Of a stretch of DNA of 64,000 nucleotides, positions 1-10,300 are shown piece after piece; position 1 is the stretch's first letter, and each line of letters opens with the position of its first letter. Made by a program: the position numbers and the translations under genes. The notes under the pieces were generated by a model, which saw only the letters and a list, made by a program, of their open reading frames with translations, was not told where the DNA came from and did not search any database. This DNA is from Nocardia thailandica NBRC 100428. Lineage in GTDB: Bacteria; Actinomycetota; Actinomycetes; Mycobacteriales; Mycobacteriaceae. The DNA lies in NCBI RefSeq assembly GCF_000308795.1, contig NZ_BAGK01000214.1:32923-96922 (forward strand), in the 5' to 3' direction.

Positions 1-1196
1 CGGTAGAGCCGGGACCCGTCCCCGGCGACGGGATCGGCGACGAACCGGGCGGCGGTCAGGGCGGGCCGGTCGTGGTAGCCGCGCGCCACCTGGGCGCCGC
101 TGATGTACAGCTCACCGACCACCCCGTCGGGCACGACCGAAAGCCGTTCGTCCAGGACGTATTCGGTGATGCCCCGGGTCGGGGCGCCGATGGTCACCGG
201 TTCGCCGGGCACCAGCGGATCGCTGATGTTGGTCATGATGGTGGTCTCGGTCGGCCCGTAGCCGTTGAAGAACTCGCGGCCGCCGACGGCCCAGCGCCGC
301 ACCAGTTCCGGCGGGCACGCCTCGCCGCCGGCGACGACGACGCGGAAGTCGTCGAGGCCTGCCGGGTCGACGGAGGCCAGCGCGGCGGGGGTGACGAAAC
401 CGTGGGTCACCCGTTCGCGCCGCAGGACCGCGGCCAGTTCGTCGCCGCCGAGCACCTCCGGCGAGACGATGACCATGGTGGCGCCGCCGCCGAGGGCGAG
501 CAGCAGTTCCAGCACCGAGGCGTCGAAGGAGGGCGAGGCGAAGTGCAGGGTGCGCGACCGGGCGGTCACCCGGTAGCGCTCGCGCTGCTCGTCGCAGAAC
601 CCGGACAGGCCCGCCTGGGTCACCACGACGCCCTTGGGCTTGCCGGTCGAGCCGGAGGTGTAGATGACGTAGGCCGGGTGCTCGGCGCGCAGCGGCGCGG
701 TCCGCTCGGCGCCGGTGACGGGCTCGACCGGGTACTCCTCGAGCTGCGCGGCGAACTCCGCGTCGTCGAGGACCAGCCACTGGACCCGGCCGGGCAGCTC
801 GCCCGCGACCTCGGCGACGGTCAGGCCGAGGACCGCGCCCGAGTCGGCCACCATGTGCGCGACCCGGTCCGCCGGGTAGTTCGGGTCGACCGGCACGAAG
901 CCCGCGCCGGTCTTGGCGACCGCCCACACCGCAAGCACCGACGCGATCGAGCGCGGGATGCCGACCGCGACCAGGTTCTCCGGGCCGACGCCGAGGTCGA
1001 TGAGCAGCCGGGCCAGCCGGGTGGACTGCTCGTCCAGCTCGGCGTAGCCGAGGGTGGCGACGGTGCCGGTGCCGTCGGCGAAGACGAGCGCGGTGCCGCT
1101 CGGGTTGGCCTCCACGGCGGTGGCCATGAGCTGCGGCAGCGTGATCACCCGTGGGCGCCGGGTGCGGGTGGGCCGCTGGCGGACCGGGCGGGTCAT
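1..1196 (-). CDS. Non-ribosomal peptide synthetase, starts with an A domain (3' part outside window)
   Basis: Visible is the N-terminal 398 residues of an NRPS, nearly all of it an adenylation domain; the rest lies beyond the left edge. The chosen ATG follows an in-frame start pattern like that of the preceding NRPS: a basic Arg/Thr leader, then the A-domain start (RVITLPQLM). Core motifs seen: A3 P-loop YTSGSTGKPKG near residue 177, A4 with FDASVLE, and A5 NGYGPTETT. Pocket residues read by eye are about D-A-L-F-V-A-G-I-M, which I cannot assign to a substrate. There is no condensation domain in front of it. The upstream NRPS ends in a C domain followed by a decayed A domain, so this A domain probably completes that module in trans. 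The genes are 165 bp apart on the same strand and are likely co-transcribed. Confidence 0.9.
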   Translation of the reverse strand, partial: MTRPVRQRPTRTRRPRVITLPQLMATAVEANPSGTALVFADGTGTVATLGYAELDEQSTRLARLLIDLGVGPENLVAVGIPRSIASVLAVWAVAKTGAGFVPVDPNYPADRVAHMVADSGAVLGLTVAEVAGELPGRVQWLVLDDAEFAAQLEEYPVEPVTGAERTAPLRAEHPAYVIYTSGSTGKPKGVVVTQAGLSGFCDEQRERYRVTARSRTLHFASPSFDASVLELLLALGGGATMVIVSPEVLGGDELAAVLRRERVTHGFVTPAALASVDPAGLDDFRVVVAGGEACPPELVRRWAVGGREFFNGYGPTETTIMTNISDPLVPGEPVTIGAPTRGITEYVLDERLSVVPDGVVGELYISGAQVARGYHDRPALTAARFVADPVAGDGSRLY

Positions 1197-1361
1197 GCCC
1201 GCGCTCCCGTGGTGCTCGCCGGCTTGCGCTGTTCCCCGACCACCCGAACCATGACCTCGTCTCGTCCTTCGCCTCGTAGCCGTGCACGCGGGCGGCGCAC
1301 ACGTTGTCGTTCATCGGCCCCGACCGGCCGGGCTGTTACTCCCCGGCCGCCGCGGCGGCGG

Positions 1362-4300
1362 TCATCGCAGGTCGTCGAGCGCGATGACCTCGGGCACCCA
1401 GCCGGGCGCCCCTGTCGCCGCGTCGTCCACGATCACCGCACGCAGATCCTCCAGTGGTTCGCCGCCGAGGTCCGCCAGGTTCGCGGCGGTGGCGAACAGG
1501 TGGGTCACCCAGTCCTCGGCGAGCCGGTCCGCCAAGGACAGGTTCGCGTCGGCCAGCACCACCGAGGCACCGGCCGCGCCCGCCACGAGCAGCTCGACCA
1601 GCGCGGCCCGTGACTCGGGCGCGCCCTCGTGCAGGGTGCGCGACTCGAAGGCCACCTCGGTCGCCGCGCCGACGGCGCTCACCAGCGCCGCGAGCTCGTC
1701 GTAGCCGAGGGTGACCGCGCCCGCGAAGGCGATGTCGCCGCCCTGCAGCGCGCTGGTGCGGTTGGCGTAGGTGACCGGCCGCGGTGACTGTTCGGCCACC
1801 TCGGCGGCGACCGCCGGGTCGTCGAGGACCAGCCAGTCGATGCCGGGCCCGGCGGCGGGCGCCGCGGCGAGGCCGACCTTGATGTCGAGCCCGGCGGGCA
1901 GCGCCGCGCCCGGCTCGGCCAGCGGGACGACGGCCGCGCCCGCCTTGAGCACCGCCCACGTCGCCACCGCCGCGTCGACCCCGCGATCCAGCCGCAGGGC
2001 GACGCCGGTGCGCGGGCCGCAGCCACGGCCGATCAGCACCCGGGCCAGCCGGGAGGACCGCGCGTCGAGCTCGGCGTAGGTCAGCGCCTCCTCGCCCCAC
2101 ACCAGGGCGGGGCCGTCGGGGTCGTCGTCGACGGCGGCGGTGAGCAGCTGCGGCAGCGCGGTGCCGCGCAGCGCGGACGAGGCGTTCGCCGCCGGAGCCG
2201 CCGTGGCCCGTTCGCGTTCGGCCGCGTCGAGGATGTCCACCGCGCCGACCGCGACCAGCGGATCGGCGGCGACGGCGGCCAGCACCCGCTGCAACCGGCG
2301 GCCGAAGGCGGCCATGGTCGCCTCGTCGAACACGTCGGTGGCGTAGGTGAGCACCGCGCCGAGGCCGGCGGGCGCGCCGTCGGCGCCCTCGCGCGGCTCG
2401 ACCGTCACCTGCAGGTCGAACTTGGCGGTGACCAAGGCGTTGTCCATCCCGGACACGGTCAGGCCGGGGAGTTCCAGCGACGGCCGCTCGGTGTTCTGGA
2501 ACGACAGCACCACCGAGAGCAGCGACTCGGCGTCGGTGCCCGCGGCCTCGACGACCTGCTCGAACGGGAGGTCGGCGTTGGCGAAGGCGGCCAGGTCGGT
2601 GTCGCGCGCCCGGTCGACGAGCACGTCGAAACTGGCCGCGGTGTCGACCTGGGTGCGCAGCGCGAGGGTGTTGACGAACATGCCGACCAGGTCGTCGAGC
2701 ACGCGTTCGCCGCGGCCTGCGACGGGGGTGCCGACGGTGATGTCGCCGGTGCCGGTCAGGCGGCTCAGCAGCGCGGCGAGCGCGGCGTGCACCACCATGA
2801 ACAGCGAGGCGTTGTGCCCCTTGGCGATCCGCAGCAGCCCGGCGTGGACGTCGGCGGGGACGACGAAACCGGTCTCCGCGCCCGCCCCGGTGCGGGTCGC
2901 CGGGCGCGGCCGGTCCACCGGCAGCGCCGCGGTGCCCGCCCCGGCGAGCCGCTCGCGCCAGAACGCCAGCTGGGCGGCCGCGGCCGACCCCGGATCGGTG
3001 ACCTCGCCGAGCACCTCGCGCTGCCAGAGCGCGAAGTCGGAGTACTGCACCGGCAGCGGGGTCCACGCCGGCGCTGCGCCGTGGCAGCGGGCCGCGTAGG
3101 CGGTGATGAGGTCGCGGGCCAGCGGCGCCATGGAGACGCCGTCGGCGGAGATGTGGTGCACCACGACCACCAGATAGTGCTCGTCGCCGCCGTCGGTGAA
3201 CAGCGTCGCCCGCACGGGAACCTGCGCGGTGGCGTCGAATCCGGCCGCCATGAGCTCGGCGGCCCGGTCGAGCGCGCCGTCGAGCGGCCGCACGGTCAGC
3301 CCGCCGGGCAGCGCCTCGGCGGCGGAGCCGACGCGCTGATACGGCAGGCCGCCGGGCCCGTCCACCGGGTAGCTGGTGCGCAGCGCCTCGTGGCGGTCGA
3401 GCACGTCGGTGACGGCCCGGCCGAGCGCCTCGACGTCGAGGGTGCCCTCGAGCCGCAGCGCGAGCGGGATGTTGTACGCCGGGGACTCCGGGTCGAGCTG
3501 GTTGAGCACCCACATGCGCTGCTGGGCCAGCGACAGCGGGATCCGCTCCGGCCGCGGCGCGGGCGCCAGCGGCGGGCGGCCCGCGGCCGCGCCGGTGACC
3601 ACGGTGGCGGCCAGCGCCGCGACCGAGGACTGCTCGAACAGGTCACGCACGGTCAGCGACGCCGCCAGCGCCTCGTTGATCCGCGACACCGCGCGGGTGG
3701 CCAGCAGCGAGTTGCCGCCGAGGGTGAAGAAGTCGTCGTCGAGCCCGACCTCGGCGGCGCCGAGCAGACCCGAGAAGACCTCGGCGACAACGCGTTCGGC
3801 CTCGGTGACCGGGGCGCGGTACTCCCCCGCGCCGACCACGGCGGGCGCGGGCAGCGCCTTGCGGTCCAGCTTGCCGTTCGGGGTGAGCGGCAGCGCGTCG
3901 AGGACGACGAGCGCGTCGGGAACCATGTAGCCGGTGAGGAATTCGCCGACCTCGGTGCGCAGCGCGGCAGGGTCGAGGGCGGCGCCCGTCTCGGGCACCA
4001 CGTAACCGAGCAGGCGGTCGACGCCGTCGTCGGTGCGCACCAGCACGACCGCCTGGCCGACGCCCGCGCAGCGCAGCAGCGCCGACTCGATCTCGCCGAG
4101 TTCGATGCGGAACCCGCGCAGCTGCACCTGCTGGTCGCTGCGGCCCGCGTACTCGAGGTTCGCGGTGCCGGAGCCGCGCGACCAGCGGCCGACGTCGCCG
4201 GAGCGGTACATGCGCGAGCCCGGCGCGCCGTACGGGTTCGCCACGAAGCGGGTCGCGGTGAGGCCCGGGCGGCCGAGGTAGCCGCGCGTGAGCTGGTCAC

Positions 4301-7300
4301 CGTCGACGTAGATCTCCCCGGCCACGCCGACCGGGGTCGGCCGCAGGCGCTCGTCGAGCACCCGGGCGCCGAGGCCGGGCAGCGCCCGGCCGATGACCGA
4401 GGCGGGCTGGGCGGCCAGCCGCTCGTCCAGGGCGAGGAAGGACACGTGCACGGTGGTCTCGGTGATGCCGTACATGTTCACCAGGCGCGGGGCGTCGGCC
4501 GGGTGCCGGTCGTACCAGCGCCGCAGCTGCCGCAGGTCGAGCGCCTCGCCGCCGAAGACGACGTGCCGCAGCGCCAGTTCCGCGCCGTCGGCCGCCGCGC
4601 GGTCGGCCTCGGCGAGCTGGTAGAACGCCGACGGGGTCTGGTTGAGCACCGTGACGCCGTCGCGGATCAGCAAGGCGCGGAACAGCTCCGGCGACCGCGA
4701 GGTGAGGTGGTCGACGACCACGACCTCGCCGCCGGTCACCAGGGCGCACCACAGTTCCCACACCGAGAAGTCGAACGCGAAGGAGTGGAACAGCGTCCAC
4801 ACGTCGGATTCGCCGAAACCGAACAGCGGGGCGCTGTTGGCGAACAGCTCGGCCACCGTGCGGTGGGGCACGCCGACGCCCTTGGGGACGCCGGTGGAGC
4901 CGGAGGTGTAGATGACGTAGGCCAGGTGATCCGGGCGCAGCGGCGCGCGGCGGTCCGCGTCGGTGACGGGGGCGTCGTCGCCGGGACCGATCTCGTCGAG
5001 CAGCACCACCGGGATCTCCCCGGCGGGCACCGCGGCCAGCTCGCCGCCGGTGGTCAGCACCGCGGTCGGCGCGGCGTCGGCGAGCATGAACTCGAGCCGC
5101 TGCGCCGGGTAGGCGGTGTCGATCGGCAGGTACGCCGCGCCCGACAGCAGCACACCGAGCAGCGCGACCGGCAGCCGTTCGTCGCGCGGGACGGCCACGG
5201 CCACCAGGGATTCCGGGCCCGCGCCGTGGGCGATGAGGGCACGCGCGACGCCCGAGGCGCGCCGCAGCAGTTCGGCGTAGCTCAGGCGCGTGTCCCCGAA
5301 CCGGACGGCGGGGGCGTGCGGGTGCCGCAGGACGCGGTCGGTGATCAGGTCGGGCAGGGTCGCCGAAGGCACGTCGGCGCCCGGTGTGGTCCAGGCCGCG
5401 AGGACCTCGGCGCGTTCGGCGGGGGCGAGCAGGTCGATGTCGCCGGTGACCACGTCCGGATCGGCGGCGATGGCGGCCAGGATCCGGCCGAAGCGCTCGC
5501 CGAAGCCGGACACCGTCGCCGCGTCGAACAGCGCGCCGTCGTAGCCGAAGGCCAGCGACAGCCCGGCCAGGGCACCGCTCCCGTCGAGGCGTTCGACGGC
5601 GCCGAGGGTGAGGTCGACCGGTGCCCGGTGCTGGGAGCCGTCGCCCAGCGCGAGGGCCGCGCGGAAGGGCGGCACGCCCGCGCTGACCCGGATGAGGTCG
5701 CGCACGTGCGCCAGCGGTCGCGCGCCGGTGTCGGCCGCGACGAAGCCCGCCGCGTCGGCGCGGTGCAGGCGCTCGAGGACGGCGGCGAAGGTGTCGCCGG
5801 GGGCCGACTCGGCGGTCACGACCACCGGTTCGGCCACGGCGGACTCCGGCGGGTACACCCCGACGGTGACCTCCCCGGTACCGGCCAGCCGGGCCAGCAG
5901 CGTGACGTAGGCGGCGTGCAGCACGGTGAACAGCGAGACGCCGCGCCGGGCCGCGAGACGATTGAGCGCGGCGTGGACGTCAGCGGGCACCTCGGTCCGC
6001 ACCTCGGCGGGCACGTAGCTGTCCCCCGCGACGCGCGGCCGGTCGGTGGGCAGCTCCAGCTGATCCTGGGCGGCCACCGGCGCGCGCCACCACTCGGCGG
6101 GCGCCGCGGGAAGCTCCGCGTCGTCGGCGCCGGTGAAGCGGTCGATCAGCAGGCGCAGGATGTCGCTCAGCGCGCGGGCGGCGGTGTCGGAGACGGTGTC
6201 GCGGCGGTTCCACACCTTGACCCGCAGCCGCGCGCCGGATTCGACGACCACGGCCACCGGGTAGTGGGTGAAGGTCACCGAACGCACGCCGGCCACTTCC
6301 AGCCCGTCGATCGAGGAACCGGCCTCCTTCAGGCCCTCCTCGTCGATCGGGTAGGACTCGTAGGCCACCAGCGAGTCGAACAGGCCGCCGGTGCCCGCGG
6401 CGCTCTGGATCTCGGCCAGGCCCAGGTAGTGGTGGTCCATCAGCGCGGCCTGCTCGGACTGCAGGGTGCGCAGCAGGTCCCGCACCGAGGCGTGCGCGTC
6501 GAGGCGCACCCGCACCGGCAGGGTGTTGACGAACAGGCCGATGATGTCGTCGACGCCGTCCAGCTGCGGCGGGCGGCCTGCCACCACGGCGCCGAACACC
6601 ACGTCGTCGCGGTCGGTCAGGGCCGCCACGATCAGGGCCCACGCCGCCTGGATCACCGTGTTGACGGTGACCTCGGACTCGGCGGCGAAGCCGGTCAGGG
6701 CCGCGGACTGCTCGGCGGAGAGCTCGAATTCGATCTCGCCGACCCCGGCCTCCGGCGCGGCCGGAGCCGCGAGCACCTCGGCGACCGCGGTCGGGCGGGC
6801 GCCGTCGAGGGCGGCCCGCCAGCGCTCCAGCGTGGCGTCGCGGTCCTGGCGATCCAGCCAGGCCAGGTAGTCACGGTAGGGGCGCACCCGCGGCAGCAGG
6901 GAGTCGTCGCCGTGCATGGCGTAGAGGACCAGCAGGTCCTTCATCAGCAGCGGCAGCGACCAGCCGTCGAAGAGCAGGTGGTGCGAGGTCAGCACGAGGC
7001 GGACGCCGCCGGAGACGGTGCGGTACACCGTGAATCGCACCAGCGGGGCCACCGCCGGATCGAAGCGGGTGCGCTGGTCCTCGGCGAGGAGCGCGGGCAG
7101 ATCCGCCTCCGCCACGCCGTCGACGACCCGCCACGGCGCGGTGACGCCGTCGACGACGACCTGCACCGGGGTGCCGTCCGCGGCGGTGACGAAGGCCGAA
7201 CGGATGCTCGAATTGCGTTCCAGCACACCCTGTGCCGCGCGGTGCAGCCGGTCGAGATCGACGTCGCCGCCGAGTTCGAGGGCGAACTGGGTGACGTAGT

Positions 7301-10300
7301 CGTCGGCGCCGCCCGCGGTCAGCTGGGTGTGGAACAGCAGGCCCGCCTGCAGCGGCGACAGCGGCAGCACGTCCGACAGCCCGGGGTACGCGGCCCGCCA
7401 GCGATCCAGCTCCGGCTGCGACACCCGCACCAGCGCGACGTCGGACGGGGTGAGGCCGCCGGCCGCCGGATCCGCCGTGTGCCGGGCGACGGCGGCCAGC
7501 GCCGCGACCCAGCCGTCGGCCAGTTCGCGCACCGCGTCCTCGCCGATGACGCCGGCGGCGTACTGGAACGACACCGACATGCGGGGTCCCGCCTCGCCGT
7601 CGGTGACGATCGCGTTGATGTCGACCACCATGCCCGCGGGCATGGCCGGGTCCTGTTCGGCGGTGATGTCGCCGAGCGCGTCCGTCGGCAGGAAGCCCGC
7701 GCCCGCGAAACCCTCGGCCTCGGCGTCCATGCTGACCCGGCCGAGGTAGTTGAAGCCGATCTGGGCGACCGGGCCGGTCAGCCCGCCCGCGGTGGCCGGG
7801 TTCAGGTGCCGCAGCAGGCCGAAGCCGATGCCCCGGTCCGGCACCGCGAGCAGCTGTTCCTTGACCGCCCGCAGCGCGGCGGCGGTCTCCGCGCCGCCGT
7901 CGAGCGCGGCGGCGGTGTCGACGGCGCCGAGGTCGAGCGCGATCGGGTACACGCTGGTGAACCAGCCGACCGTGCGGGTGAGGTCGGCGCCGGGCACCGT
8001 CGCCTCCTCGCGGCCGTGGCCCTCCATCCGGACGCGGGTGACCGGCGCGTCGACGCCGCGGCCCGCGCGCCAGGCCCGCACGGCCAGCGCCAGCGCGGCC
8101 AGCAGGCCGTCGTTCACGCCCGTGCGGTACAGCGCGGGCACCTCGGTGAGCAGGGCCTCGGTGACCGGGGCCGGCACCTCGACGCTGAACCGGCGCACCG
8201 TCGCGTAGGTGTCGAGCGCGGGATCGAGGGCGCGGCTGCCGAGCAGCGGGTCCTCGGTGCCGAGAACCGAACGCCAGTAACCGGTTTCGGCGGAACGCTC
8301 GGCCGCCGCCTCGGCCAGGCCGTGCGCCCAGCGGCGGAACGAGGTGCCCACCGGCGCCGGCTGCGGCCGCTGGCCGGCGGCCAGCTGCGCCCAGGCGGTG
8401 ACCAGATCCGGGATGACGATGCGCCACGAGACGCCGTCGATCACCAGGTGATGCGCGGCGACGATCAGCACGTCGGCGGCGTCGGGCCTGCGCAGCCAGG
8501 TGAAGGCGAGCATCCGCCCGGCCGCGGGGTCGAGCCGGTCGAGCGCGGAATCCAGTGCGGCGCTGCCGATCCGGGTCAGCTCGGCGTCGTCCACGCCGGC
8601 CGGGACGGCGGTCTCGGCGAGCAGCGCCGCCACGTCGTAGCCCTCGGCGGGCGGGATGTCGAGCCGCCAGCCGCCCTCGGCCCGGACCACCCGCGAGCGC
8701 AGCACGTCGTGGTGGGTCAGCACAGCGGTGAGGGTGCCCAGGAGACCGTCGCGGTCGATGCCCTCGGGCAGGGCGAGGGTCATGTTCTGGGAGAAGCGGC
8801 CGAAGACGCCCTCGTCCAGGTACTGGGCGAGCACCGGGGTCGCGGGCGCGTCACCGACGCCGCCGCCGGGCAGCTCCTCGAGCCGCACGATCTCGGTCTC
8901 GTCGCCGACCACCGCGACCTTGGCCAGCGCGGCCACGGTGCGGTGCTCGAACACGTCCTGCGGGGTGAACGCGATGCCCGCGGCCCTGGCGCGCGCCACC
9001 AGCTGCATGGACAGGATGCTGTCGCCGCCGATGGCGAAGAAGGAGTCGTCGGCGCCGACCTCGGACAGCCCGAGCAGTCCGGCGAACAGCTCCGCCAGCG
9101 CGGTCTCCACGGGGCCCTGCGGCGCGCGCGAGGTGCCCGCGTCGAACACCGGCTCCGGCAGCGCCTTGCGGTCCAGCTTGCCGACCGGGGTCAGCGGGAT
9201 CTTGTCCAGCACCATGATCGAGGCGGGGATCATGTACGCGGGCAGGGACTCCCGGAGGTGATCGGCCAGCGCGCCGACCTCGACGGTCGCGCCGGGCCGG
9301 GGCAGCACGTAGGCGACCAGGGCGGTCGCGCCCGAGGGCAGCGTCTTGCCGAGGGTCGCGGCGTAGTCGATGTCGGGATGCGCGGTGAGCGCGTTGTCGA
9401 TCTCGCCCAGCTCGATCCGGAAGCCGCGGATCTTCACCTGGAAGTCCGAGCGGCCCATGTACTCGATGGCGCCGTCCCCGGATTCGCTGCGCCGCACCAG
9501 GTCTCCGGTGCGGTAGAGCCGCGCGTTCGGGTCACCGGCCTCGGCGCCGAACGGGCTGGCGACGAAGCGCTCGGCGGTCAGCCCGGGCCGGTTCAGGTAC
9601 CCCTGCGCCAGCGCGGGGCCGGACAGGTACAGCTCGCCGATCACCCCGGCGGGCACCGGCCGCAGGCGCGAGTCGAGCACGAACGCGCCGACACCCGCGA
9701 TGGCCGAACCGATGGTGATGGTGGCGGCCGGGTCCATGGGCGGGGTGCTGGTGGCGAGGATCGTCGCCTCGGTCGGGCCGTAGCCGTTGTAGAACCTGCG
9801 GTCGCCGGTCGCCCAGCGGCCGACGAGTTCGGGACCGAACTTGTCGCCGGCGACCACCACCGCGCCCAGCTCGTCGAGGCCGGCGGGGTCGACCGACTCG
9901 AGCGCGCCCGGGGTGATGAGCATGTGGGTGACCCGCTCGCGGCGCAGCAGCTCGGCCAGGTCGTCGCCGCCGAACACCGTCGGCGGCGAGACGACCAGCG
10001 TGGCGCCCGCGGAGAAGGCCAGCAGCAGCTCCAGCACCGACACGTCGAAGTTCGGCGAACAGACGTGCAGGACCCGCGAGCCCTCGGTGACCCCGTAGTG
10101 CTCGCGCTCGGCGGCCACGAGCCCGGCCAGGCCGGTGTGGGTGACCACGACGCCCTTGGGCTTGCCGGTGGAGCCGGAGGTGTAGATGACGTAGGCCGGG
10201 TGGCGCTCGTCCAGGGTGCGGACGCGGTCGGCGTAGGACACGGTGTGCGCGGGCTGCGCGGCGATCCGGTCCGCCTGCGCGGGGTCGTCGAGGACCAGCC

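Noticed and set aside
1197..1361. Possible MbtH-like or linker gene between the two NRPS genes
   Set aside because: All three minus-strand frames were read; none shows the MbtH pattern (NxExQxSLWP-like) or a plausible small protein.
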